Position numbers and translations under genes: made by a program
Shown: positions 1 to 8,233 of the stretch, piece after piece
Position numbering within the stretch: the first letter of the stretch is position 1
How the letters are laid out: every line of letters starts with the position of its first letter
The notes under the pieces: generated by a model
What the model was told of the DNA's origin: nothing
Database searches by the model: none
The model's input: only the letters and a program-made list of their open reading frames with translations
NCBI GenBank assembly: GCA_002428965.1
Contig: DIYI01000009.1
Location: 426,490 to 490,489 of the forward strand
From: Jejuia sp. UBA6058
Lineage (GTDB): Bacteria > Bacteroidota > Bacteroidia > Flavobacteriales > Flavobacteriaceae
Direction of reading: 5' to 3'
Length of the DNA: 64,000 bases

Positions 1-168
1 GACAAAGATTATTTATACGGATCTTTAACCAAAGACTTGTACTTTTTAGGATTAGTATTAAATAGAAAATATAATCTGTTACGAACTACATATACCGTTT
101 TTATGATTGGTATTGTAACCAGCGTAATTGCATTTGGTGTTGCTTTTGCTACTAGTGGTTCTGTTTAA
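1..168 (+). CDS. C-terminal end of a Pycsar-effector (DUF5706)-type membrane protein, partial
   Basis: The reading frame is open from base 1 and stops at 166-168, giving the last 55 residues of a longer protein. It reads YLYGSLTKDLYFLGLVLNRK, then a basic stretch, then one hydrophobic helix (about residues 34-50). This matches what I know of the C-terminal end of the Pycsar-effector/DUF5706 domain, often fused in Flavobacteriaceae to an N-terminal HD phosphohydrolase domain. The upstream part lies outside the window, so the full architecture and any nucleotide-signalling or defence role cannot be judged. It converges on the GAF gene with 3 bases between stop codons. Confidence 0.65.
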   Translation, partial: DKDYLYGSLTKDLYFLGLVLNRKYNLLRTTYTVFMIGIVTSVIAFGVAFATSGSV

Positions 169-171
169 AAG

Positions 172-2547
172 CTAAGCTTTTATTTCCTTCATTAAATCAT
201 CATAAGTATAAAAAGCCTTATCATCTTCATTTTTATGATACAGCACACTTACACGTATAGCTTTAAGACCAGTAACCGCCTGTAAATCTTGCAATTCTAC
301 GATCTCAAGATCATCATCCAAATAATTTTTAGATTGTAAAAACTTAATATAGCTTAAGTATTCAATCTCATCCTGTTTTTGAGAATACACTATACTAATT
401 TTGCCCTTTTGTGTTACACGCTCAGTCGTACCTTTAATATAAGCCTTATCTACTCGCTTTTTTACAATTTCGTAACGCGCATTGTAGGTACCATCCACAT
501 CAAAATGCTTTTCATCCATTCTAAAACTAATAGATAATGGCTGATTAAACACCAATACCATAGATGCTACATCTAGTGCTACGGGGAAATCAGATTGCAT
601 TTGGTAATAAGCGTTTTCCATCTCGCACATTACCTGTAGTTGCCACAAACGTAAATTGTAAAGATAAATGGGATTAAAACTATCTTCCTTAGTTATAGAT
701 TCACCTATGTACATATTATGCTCAACGCCATCTGTCTTAAAACGTTCAAAATAATGAGGATACATCTGTTGCGCTTCTACCTGCTTCTTATCCAATAAAG
801 AAGCCATTTCAATATTTATTTTTGCGATGGTTTCATCATAATCTTTTCTGTGTCTGTACAATACATTAACTTTTTCATCAATATTACTGTAGTACGTTTC
901 AACTAACTCGCTCAATGCTGAATCAGTCTTAAGGTGATCTATTAAAGGCTCCACATCATGCTTAAAAAACGCCGTAATTTGTTGCTCACTATCTACTTGA
1001 AAATTCTCATTTAAACCCTTCTGAAAATCATTGATCTGATACATGAATTGCTCATAAATAGGCAATTGATTTAGTTCAAAAGCTTTATCTAAAATTTGCT
1101 TAGCAGCTCTTAATTGTAGCGTTAAATCTTCGCGTGTTGCATAATTTCTAGCTTCAGAAGATCCTTTTATATCTATTTGACCATAAAGTGGGTAAACGTT
1201 TTCAAAAGCTATCTTTTTAAAAGCCGCTTCCTCTCCTTCTAATTCTGCCTTAATATAATTTTTGGCTTCTTTGGCAAAACGCCAATGTACGCTAGGATGT
1301 ATTGAAGTACATTCCTTTTGAATAATTGCCTCAATCAAATTTTCTTCGTCTTTTTTAGAACGTTCTACAGCTGAAACTATAAAAGGCATAATATCAATTA
1401 ACTTATTGGCGTTGATGCTGTTTAAGACGTGTGGTGTTTTCGACACTATTTCCAACACCCCCATAAGACCTTCATCTCCAGCGATTGGTGCAAAAATAGC
1501 ACTCTTAAATCCTTGCTTGTGAAGCACTTCAACTTGAGGTGCAAAACCTCCTTTACTTTTTTCATAGATGCTGTCGACATCAGAAATTGAAAAATATTTA
1601 TTTTCGACAATCAATCTGTTATACGACCATTGGCATAAAGAACTATCGCATTCTAAACGTTCTTCATCTCCTAAAAGGAAGCTATTTATCCCTACACCAT
1701 AAACACGTTCAAAAGCACTTTCCTCTTCGTTATAGATTGAAAAACCAACCTGCAAATCATTAATTCCCAACAATGATCTGAAAACATCATGAAATTCGTG
1801 AATAAAGTTCTCATCCTTTCTTTTGTCTTCACCAATAAGGTTAGACTTTATATTTGAAATAGACTGATCTTCAGTTACATCAAAAATATTTGAGATTACG
1901 AAGCCTTTAAAAATATAGCTATCAGGTGGAAATAATTCTTTCCACAAGTCTAAATTCTCAAAATTATCCAGAAGTCTTTTGTAATCGTCTTCAGTAATTT
2001 TTTTCGCCTTGTCTGTTGGTATTATTTCGCAGAAATCTGCATTATACAATATTTTATAAAATCTAACGATTCCATTAGCATCAGGGATTTCATAATAAAA
2101 CGGACGTTTAAAATTCAGGTTATAACCATAGCAAAAATTTAAAATCACCGTACACGCAATGATATACCTGTGATCATCTGGCATGTTTTTGATATTCAAT
2201 TCAAAATCATCCCCTGCAGTTTTAATTATACTTTTAAATCTTTCTGAAGAATTAAAAATTAGATTATGAAACGGTACAGAAGCTGTCTTAATTTCATTTC
2301 TCGTTAAAACGGGAGCAAAAGAATCTTGAAGAATAACACTTATTTCTTCCTCCCTATCCGTTAATATCTGCATATTGCTAAATCCGTCCCTAAGTTCAGG
2401 ATATGGAGCAGCAGTTTTTAAAACACGTTTTGCCTTAGCCGAGAGAAACTCATCTTTACTTTCAGCTAACCTTTCGTAATGTTCCAATAGCTTGTTAAAG
2501 CTAACATTAAGAAGCATTGGCGATTCGATATTATCATTAATATCCAT
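172..2547 (-). CDS. Large GAF-domain protein
   Basis: A 791-residue cytoplasmic protein without signal peptide or membrane segment. I start it at the ATG at 2547; an upstream in-frame TTG at 2574 would add 9 residues but is a weaker start. A GAF-like region lies around residues 250-370 (FHDVFRSLLG up to MGVLEIVSK). The flanks are mostly helical with no recognisable kinase, cyclase or HD motif, so this is probably a sensor or scaffold rather than an enzyme. Long GAF proteins of this kind are common single-copy genes in Flavobacteriaceae. Its ligand is unknown. It is convergent with the Pycsar-type gene and is the last ordinary gene before the carbohydrate cluster. Confidence 0.7.
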   Translation of the reverse strand: MDINDNIESPMLLNVSFNKLLEHYERLAESKDEFLSAKAKRVLKTAAPYPELRDGFSNMQILTDREEEISVILQDSFAPVLTRNEIKTASVPFHNLIFNSSERFKSIIKTAGDDFELNIKNMPDDHRYIIACTVILNFCYGYNLNFKRPFYYEIPDANGIVRFYKILYNADFCEIIPTDKAKKITEDDYKRLLDNFENLDLWKELFPPDSYIFKGFVISNIFDVTEDQSISNIKSNLIGEDKRKDENFIHEFHDVFRSLLGINDLQVGFSIYNEEESAFERVYGVGINSFLLGDEERLECDSSLCQWSYNRLIVENKYFSISDVDSIYEKSKGGFAPQVEVLHKQGFKSAIFAPIAGDEGLMGVLEIVSKTPHVLNSINANKLIDIMPFIVSAVERSKKDEENLIEAIIQKECTSIHPSVHWRFAKEAKNYIKAELEGEEAAFKKIAFENVYPLYGQIDIKGSSEARNYATREDLTLQLRAAKQILDKAFELNQLPIYEQFMYQINDFQKGLNENFQVDSEQQITAFFKHDVEPLIDHLKTDSALSELVETYYSNIDEKVNVLYRHRKDYDETIAKINIEMASLLDKKQVEAQQMYPHYFERFKTDGVEHNMYIGESITKEDSFNPIYLYNLRLWQLQVMCEMENAYYQMQSDFPVALDVASMVLVFNQPLSISFRMDEKHFDVDGTYNARYEIVKKRVDKAYIKGTTERVTQKGKISIVYSQKQDEIEYLSYIKFLQSKNYLDDDLEIVELQDLQAVTGLKAIRVSVLYHKNEDDKAFYTYDDLMKEIKA

Positions 2548-2661
2548 AATCTTATGTAATTCGGTGAGTAACAAATTTACGAATTATTGCGTTAGTCGTT
2601 TTATAGTAGACTTACTAACACAAAAAATGTTACAGAAATTAATGTTAATTTAAAGGAGAAT

Positions 2662-4320
2662 TTATTTATCCAAATACTCTAACCCTCTAATGATGATAAC
2701 CGCATCTGCCTCGTATCGAAAAGGACGAGGATTGAACTGATCCCAAGCCGTTGGCTTGCCTTCCGAGTAGGGTTTCAATTCTGTAAACTCCCCTGTCCAG
2801 GTATTAAACCATTGGATGGTAGCATTATCGGTATTAAACTTGCGCATAGCAATTCTTGTAGCCGCGTAATGACTCTCCTTTGGAACGTACATTAGGTAAA
2901 TACCATCTTTTACATTAGCCAGACTATATCCACTAGAATTAAACTGAGGCCACGTTTCGCAATTTTCGAAATTTACAGAATCCATAAGGGTTCGCATGTG
3001 TTTAAAATATTCAAACTTGGGTTTAATGAAATCATCAGGTTGCTCAAATGGGTTATGAATAATAGCATTCCAAGATGTTCCCTGCCAATAGTAGGTCGAG
3101 TAGCCTCCAGAAAACACGCACTTATAATTTCGTCTTAAACAGGTTTCCGCATTAATATAAGCACCTGGAAACACCCAATATGGTGACTCTTCGTAGCCAC
3201 CATGCTCTATATTGAAAATTGGTTTATTAGGGAATTTTTTCTTCGCCTCAAACATAATATTGTAAAGTGTATAATCCCAGTTCTGTAACGAAATAAAATC
3301 TACACTTTCTGGGTTTCGTTTGCAGAAACCCCAATCATGAACAGATATTAAACGATTATAAGAATCTAACTTTCTAGCACACTCTGCACGTTCTAAAATA
3401 TAGTCTTCGGTTGCTCTGCCGTAACTCAACGCTTCTTTTGAAACATCCCACACTATATTTGGAAAGGCTTGGTATCGTTTAATTACATAATCGTAATACA
3501 TATTATCTTCTTCAGACTGCATTTCTGGCCAATTCACCAACTTGTTCCATACATAAATCATTAGATGACTCACGATTTCTTTATCATGCATGGTTAGTAG
3601 CACTCTATCCAAATGTTCAAAAAACTCAAAATTAAGATTACTAAAATCTGGATTAGAATTAGATCCTAGAAAAGGAAAAATATCCTCTCTACCACCGTAT
3701 TCGTGCTCTGGGTGTTCCTTTAATTTTGGATCTTTCTTCCATTTCACATCATAAGAATATGCGTTCATAACTATTTGATTAAAACCATTGGCTTCAATCA
3801 ACGAGAGTAAATGGTTGGTTTTAGGTAAATCTTTATTTCCATAATCTAAAGCAAATAACCAATCACATTCAAAAGCCAAATTGAAGTAATGTGAACCATC
3901 TTCATAAAAGAAATGTTGTGGATTTTCTTCTTTTAGAACGATACCACCATGACGCCTCTGCCTTTGGTTTTGGGTAATTTTGATTATTCCTTTTTTTCCA
4001 TCCAGTCCTTTAATCTCAGAATCAATCATAAAAGATTTATCTCCTAAAGCACCACTAGAATAACGAAACACCCATTCTTTATTACCCTTGTAAAACATTG
4101 GTATTTTCTGAACTTTATCACCATCTTTTACAATAGCATAAACACTCTTACTTAAAGGCAACTTAACTTTTGCCCTGACTTTATAAACAATATCTCCTAT
4201 TTCCCACTGCGCTAGTTCTATGGCTTTACTCGATTTTGGAGAGTTCCATGATTTTATTTGCCCAAGTGCTACGTTTGCAACCAAAAACACACATAAGGTT
4301 GCTATTAATTTATTTATCAT
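2662..4320 (-). CDS. Secreted DUF5060/DUF4038-type glycoside hydrolase
   Basis: A 552-residue secreted protein with a clear signal peptide (about residues 1-20, ending VALG-Q). Residues 30-125 look like the DUF5060 beta-sandwich that often precedes a catalytic barrel. Residues 130-470 resemble the DUF4038/apiosidase-like TIM barrel. The best catalytic candidates are the Glu in WDVSKEAL (near residue 293) and the Glu in FNIEHGGYE (near 371), the strand-4/strand-7 pair expected of a retaining clan-A enzyme. A small C-terminal beta domain follows. The substrate cannot be read from the sequence. It lies 33 bases downstream of the 4354-6084 gene on the same strand, so the two are probably co-transcribed. 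Confidence 0.7.
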   Translation of the reverse strand: MINKLIATLCVFLVANVALGQIKSWNSPKSSKAIELAQWEIGDIVYKVRAKVKLPLSKSVYAIVKDGDKVQKIPMFYKGNKEWVFRYSSGALGDKSFMIDSEIKGLDGKKGIIKITQNQRQRRHGGIVLKEENPQHFFYEDGSHYFNLAFECDWLFALDYGNKDLPKTNHLLSLIEANGFNQIVMNAYSYDVKWKKDPKLKEHPEHEYGGREDIFPFLGSNSNPDFSNLNFEFFEHLDRVLLTMHDKEIVSHLMIYVWNKLVNWPEMQSEEDNMYYDYVIKRYQAFPNIVWDVSKEALSYGRATEDYILERAECARKLDSYNRLISVHDWGFCKRNPESVDFISLQNWDYTLYNIMFEAKKKFPNKPIFNIEHGGYEESPYWVFPGAYINAETCLRRNYKCVFSGGYSTYYWQGTSWNAIIHNPFEQPDDFIKPKFEYFKHMRTLMDSVNFENCETWPQFNSSGYSLANVKDGIYLMYVPKESHYAATRIAMRKFNTDNATIQWFNTWTGEFTELKPYSEGKPTAWDQFNPRPFRYEADAVIIIRGLEYLDK

Positions 4321-4353
4321 TTGTTTAGTTTGTTGTTAATTTTAGATTTTAAA

Positions 4354-6084
4354 TTACTCGGAACAAGAAGTTGTTTCGGTAATTTCAGAAGCCTTAAAAA
4401 TAGCGTCTTTATCATTAATATTGTCTTTATAAAATACAACTCTATCAATCTCAAGTAAGGTAGATCTTCCTGCCATTTTGATGGTATATTCCCCAGGTTT
4501 TTCAAAATTGCAACTGAAATTCGCAAAACTATGATGCGCTTCTAATTTACCGTTCATAGCAAAAACCCCCTTACTTCTACCAACAAATTTCCTGTAATCT
4601 GTAAATTCTTCATTACCAAATAATCCAACATCGCCCTCCATTTTCACCCAAGCGTCATTGGATTTATCACCTTCCGCTTCGTCCGGTTGACGCATAAACC
4701 ATCTTACAGCATACTTTCCTGGTGTTTTAATATTTACCGTGTAACTTATCACATCTTTTGGGTTTACCTGTTTGTAACTATTGGGGCCTGCAAATTGAAT
4801 GTATTTACCTCCTGACGCCAAATTATCTTCCCTAATAACCCAATCGCCATTTAAGTTAAAACGTTCTGCTTCCACAACTAACAAACCATCTTTCTCAACT
4901 ACATTACACTTTTTTGAATGTTTTAATGGAGCTACAACAACTTCAACAGTATCTTGAAAATTGCCCATTCCTGCCGATATTGTTATGGTTGCTTTCCCAG
5001 GGGCTACCCCAACTACTTTCCCAGTGGGCGAAACATAAACCACTGCACCATTATCTGTCTTGAAAGTATAATAGTCATCCCAAGGTTTATTGGGTATAAA
5101 ACCAAAATTCAATTGGTAACTTTTGTGTGACTGCACTGTGATTGCTTCCTCCTTAATATACACAGATTCTGCAACAACATCGTCCGGCAACATAATACCG
5201 TATCCTAGAAATTCCACAAATTTGGAAGGGCTACCATCTTCATCACCCGTTAAAAGATAATACATCAATCCCGCATCGGAAATATCGAGTTTACCGTGCT
5301 TATGGTATTGCATACGCTCCCATAGCCACTGCACATGCGCATCTTTATGATCTCTAATCCCTTTCCATGGAAAAGTGTTTTTAAGCGAATTCCAGCCTAA
5401 ATACCCTACTTCCTTATTATTTTGGTCTTTAATTTTTACATATTTTAACCTATTCCCGCTCAGCGTAATAGCTTCTTTCGTTGTATGATGGTCATCTCGC
5501 CTCAAGTGGTTGTCATTGTATCCAGAATGAGAAATAATATAAACGTGGGACAATGATTCCAATTTCGACCCTTCGTCAACAACAACCTTTATAGCTTGAT
5601 AAAAAAACTCTGATGGCCCCATATTGAGGAAATACAATGGATTTGAAGCTGTTGATTTGATAATTTCATTTTTCAAACTTTGAATAGCTTCCTGCTTCCG
5701 TGTCCCCACATCGAAGAAAACATCAGGATTAAACTGTAAGCGTTCAATACCCTGATCCGTCGCCTCTTTCATATAATTTTTTACAGTGGTATGCGGTGGT
5801 GATGGCATAAAATTATTAAATGAAAAGTGTACTAACTTATCTTGAAGTTGCCTTTTTGCCAACATAATAAGCGTTGCGGGTGTAGCGCCCCAATCGTCAG
5901 GGTCGGCAGTGTTGTACTTACCCGCATATCCTAAATCTGGTTGATTATTTCCGTCTGCACTAATGGCTATTCTATTGTCATTATAATTTGGGATACTTTG
6001 AGCAAAAACACCATTACATATTAAGGCTAAAGCAAACAGTTGCATAGCCTTCTTGAGAATTTTAATAATTTTTAAAAACGTCAT
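4354..6084 (-). CDS. Secreted protein: hydrolase-like N-terminal domain, Big_2 Ig domain, CBM6-like domain
   Basis: A 576-residue exported protein; the signal peptide ends near residue 29 (GVFAQ), and an alternative start at Met14 would give a more standard one. Residues 30-310 form an alpha/beta domain with ADGNNQPD and an acidic ADPDDWGATPA stretch, loosely like nucleoside-hydrolase folds; I do not recognise a named family. Residues 315-390 form a bacterial Ig-like Big_2 domain (VVGVAPGKATITI). Residues 400-560 form a beta-sandwich starting VVEAERF, typical of CBM6-like modules. The C-terminal module resembles the N-terminal module of the 8234-9886 protein. No T9SS tail. It shares LDIS-D-G and YxLxTG motifs with the protein at 25752-26633. 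Confidence 0.6.
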   Translation of the reverse strand: MTFLKIIKILKKAMQLFALALICNGVFAQSIPNYNDNRIAISADGNNQPDLGYAGKYNTADPDDWGATPATLIMLAKRQLQDKLVHFSFNNFMPSPPHTTVKNYMKEATDQGIERLQFNPDVFFDVGTRKQEAIQSLKNEIIKSTASNPLYFLNMGPSEFFYQAIKVVVDEGSKLESLSHVYIISHSGYNDNHLRRDDHHTTKEAITLSGNRLKYVKIKDQNNKEVGYLGWNSLKNTFPWKGIRDHKDAHVQWLWERMQYHKHGKLDISDAGLMYYLLTGDEDGSPSKFVEFLGYGIMLPDDVVAESVYIKEEAITVQSHKSYQLNFGFIPNKPWDDYYTFKTDNGAVVYVSPTGKVVGVAPGKATITISAGMGNFQDTVEVVVAPLKHSKKCNVVEKDGLLVVEAERFNLNGDWVIREDNLASGGKYIQFAGPNSYKQVNPKDVISYTVNIKTPGKYAVRWFMRQPDEAEGDKSNDAWVKMEGDVGLFGNEEFTDYRKFVGRSKGVFAMNGKLEAHHSFANFSCNFEKPGEYTIKMAGRSTLLEIDRVVFYKDNINDKDAIFKASEITETTSCSE

Positions 6085-6340
6085 AATATAGTTTGGTTGT
6101 AAATTTCACACCCAAATTCTTGCATTATATATCTGTAACGAAAATGGAGTACTTCTTGTCTTCAAAAATTATCATTTTTTTAGATATACGTCAGTAAAAA
6201 ATGATCTTTTTTAAGAAAACTACAACCACACTTAAATGCTGCTAACAGCTGTATTATAGCAATTTAAACTCTATTGTAAAGTAATTGCTAAGTATAACAA
6301 ATGGAAAAACCAATGACCAAAGAATAATAACCCAAAAAAA

Positions 6341-6365
6341 AAGCCTCTCATAAATTGAGAAGCTT
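6341..6365 (-). terminator. Terminator left behind the displaced tRNA half
   Basis: Arms aagcctctca and tgagaagctt pair with one mismatch around a 5-base loop. On the minus strand the hairpin is followed by a long T run (plus-strand a run at about 6333-6341). It lies 9 bases past the 3' end of the tRNA fragment at 6375, the same arrangement as the intact tRNA-Leu and its terminator, so it was probably the terminator of the ancestral tRNA gene. Confidence 0.65.
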
Positions 6366-6374
6366 TGTAACTCG

Positions 6375-6433
6375 TGCGGGCGGAGAGACTCGAACTCTCA
6401 CACCTCGCGGCACTACATCCTAAGGCTAGCGTT
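6375..6433 (-). pseudogene. 3' half of a split tRNA-Leu(UAG)
   Basis: Read on the minus strand this is the anticodon loop (CTTAGGA), variable arm (TGCCGCGAGGTG), T arm (GAGAG-TTCGAGT-CTCTC) and 3' acceptor strand CGCCCGCA of a tRNA-Leu. The 5' half is missing; upstream sequence diverges beyond position 6433. The acceptor strand pairs perfectly with GCGGGCG of the fragment at 52225-52263, while the intact tRNA at 52108-52189 has GCGGGTG/CACCCGC. The T-stem also differs from the intact gene but still pairs with itself. It cannot yield a functional tRNA alone. Confidence 0.85.
6418..6432. repeat. Left attachment core (anticodon-arm repeat)
   Basis: Sequence tcctaaggctagcgt. It matches tcctaagtctagcgt at 52225-52239 at 14 of 15 positions and in the same orientation. 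It is the only stretch shared by the two tRNA halves, so it marks the likely strand-exchange region. The anticodon arm of a tRNA is a common target of tyrosine recombinases. Confidence 0.7.
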
Positions 6434-6528
6434 TTAATCTGTTTTGAATATAAACAATATGATTTTCAACGAATTACATTTTGTTTAATTCCATTCATAG
6501 CCTATTATAACCATCTAAAATAAGCATT

Positions 6529-6548
6529 TGTTGTACCTATGTTGTACC
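6529..6548. repeat. 20-bp direct repeat, left copy
   Basis: tgttgtacctatgttgtacc, identical and in the same orientation to 52028-52047. Internally it is two copies of gttgtacc separated by tat. Its position about 96 bases inside the left core is what one would expect of an integrase arm-binding site. That role is inference. Confidence 0.6.
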
Positions 6549-7384
6549 TAAAAAAGAATCTCCATTGAAATTATTAATGAAAACACAATGAATTTAACAC
6601 TTTCCATAATTTTTGACATGAAAAACACGCTAGATATACAATCTACTTGTTATACTATAATAAGAAATGTTTACTATTTAGTCTCAATATCAAGAGTTCC
6701 TATTAGAACCTCAATCCATTTTGTTATTTCCTTTTATTTTAAGTAATTATTATTAACCCTTTAAAGGTAGCTCTAAAATATGGTCTAACTTAATTTATTT
6801 ATATTATAATTTCATTGGAAACGAGGAAACCTAAAAACAATGCGTTAGAATCACGGCAGGACCTAAATTATTAGTCTGCCATGTATTATTATCACTGATA
6901 ATTGTACAATAATCATTTTGGTTGTTCACCTAATTGCACACTAAATCCTAAAAGAACTATTAAGGGATTAAATTTGTTTGCCTTTTATACTTTAAAGATA
7001 CAAAGCATATTTTAATCTACTTAATTATTATAGCTTATACATCTTTTAGATCTTAGTTAAGTTAGGATTTTATCAGAACCTTACTTTGAGAAAGCTACCC
7101 GCCTAAATGACAGAAGTAATCAGAACCATTTTAGCATAGTATTCTTTAATATAATTAATTACTGATCTTAGATGTTTTTTAAAAAGTAAAGTTTCAAATA
7201 GTTTAGAAAGGGAATCCATATTATACATTTTATACTATTTATGTCGAATAAATAGGTAAAATTTAAAGTTATGGTAATAAAAAACAACCCTAAAAACATA
7301 TACTATAAACTCAAAAACATACGAAGGCCTAGGTTTCGGTAATGATAAGTAGTTTAGACCATTATTAACTAAAATAAATTAATT

Positions 7385-8134
7385 ATGATGAAAAAACTAC
7401 TTAAAAAAATTACGTTCGCCTTGGCATTTGTAGCCATTTGCCATACAACAAATGCTCAAACAACTGGGATTACAGTAACCTTTGCGAACGTACCTACAGA
7501 AGTTGAAATTGATGGTGATCTTGATCCAAGCGATTTATTGCGTTTCACAGTTAACAACATACCAAATAATAATTTAGCTTTAACTGCAAATTTTAGATAT
7601 TTCTCAGCATCACAGGCAAGACATGCTCAGATTACGTTTGATATATTTGGTGATCAAAGCGGTCCTAAAAATGCAATTTTACAGGATGGGGCTGATGCAG
7701 ATAATATGGATGGAACTTTTAATAGAACTTTCGTAGCAGCAAAGGTACCTCCCAGAGCAGGAACCGCTCCAGAATACACTCTAGCTGATGTTTTTAGTGC
7801 ACGTGTGCGAATTGTTGGAGGCCCTAGTGGTGTGGAGGATAATGATGCCGAAGCTGGCAATACTTCAGGTAATTTAACCAGTACAGTTGTTGCAGATGGT
7901 GAGTTATTATCTGTCAAAAGATTTAATATCTCCTCAAAAATTTATCCTAATCCAGTATCGACCACTTTATATATTGATAGCGCTTTAGAAACAAAATCTT
8001 ATAAAGTAGTTAACTTATTAGGTAAAGAAGTTAAAGTTGCTGAGGCTAAAGGCTCTCTTGACGTATCTAGTCTTTCCAGCGGAATATATGTTTTAGTGAC
8101 AGATGAGGGAATGGCAAAATTTGTGAAGTATTAA
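7385..8134 (+). CDS. Small secreted T9SS-cargo protein of unknown function
   Basis: A 249-residue protein with signal peptide to about residue 25 (TTNAQ). A beta-rich, Ala/Asn/Asp-rich domain (30-175) matches no family I recognise. A T9SS type A sorting domain covers 180-249 (IYPNPVSTTLYI, then SLSSGIYVL). The tail shows export through the type IX system to the cell surface or medium. It stands alone on the plus strand, first gene inside the left border, and shares a long bidirectional terminator with the convergent gene to its right. A binding or structural role is possible, but nothing in the sequence proves it. Confidence 0.75.
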   Translation: MMKKLLKKITFALAFVAICHTTNAQTTGITVTFANVPTEVEIDGDLDPSDLLRFTVNNIPNNNLALTANFRYFSASQARHAQITFDIFGDQSGPKNAILQDGADADNMDGTFNRTFVAAKVPPRAGTAPEYTLADVFSARVRIVGGPSGVEDNDAEAGNTSGNLTSTVVADGELLSVKRFNISSKIYPNPVSTTLYIDSALETKSYKVVNLLGKEVKVAEAKGSLDVSSLSSGIYVLVTDEGMAKFVKY

Positions 8135-8154
8135 AAAACAATCTTATTTCTTTT

Positions 8155-8198
8155 AAAAGTAAAGGCCTTGAATTTAATAATTCAAGGCCTTTACTTTT
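8155..8198. terminator. Bidirectional terminator with a perfect 20-bp stem
   Basis: Left arm 8155-8174 and right arm 8179-8198 are perfect inverted complements around the loop taat, with an A run on the left and a T run on the right. It sits between the convergent genes ending at 8134 and 8234 and can serve both. Confidence 0.9.
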
Positions 8199-8233
8199 GC
8201 ATTTTATTTTACCAAAAATTAACGCTTATTGGT

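Larger units (their letters stand above)
6085..7384. other. 1.3-kb gene-free stretch around a tRNA scar
   Basis: I see no convincing coding region here. It holds the terminator at 6341-6365, the 3' half of a tRNA-Leu at 6375-6433 and one copy of a 20-bp repeat at 6529-6548. From about 6550 to 7380 the DNA is very AT-rich with many stops in all frames. I looked for recombinase motifs and found none, so if an integrase gene once lay next to this attachment site it has decayed or been lost. Confidence 0.6.

Noticed and set aside
1..168. An anti-phage Pycsar defence operon at the left edge
   Set aside because: Only the C-terminal end of one protein is visible and no cyclase is seen; related HD-fused proteins are widespread household genes in this family.
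4317..4526. Open frame on the minus strand between two enzyme genes
   Set aside because: It overlaps the 3' end of the 4354-6084 gene in another frame, has no family features and no sensible start.
6550..7380. Possible decayed integrase gene next to the left attachment core
   Set aside because: I looked for tyrosine-recombinase motifs on both strands and found only short, stop-rich frames.
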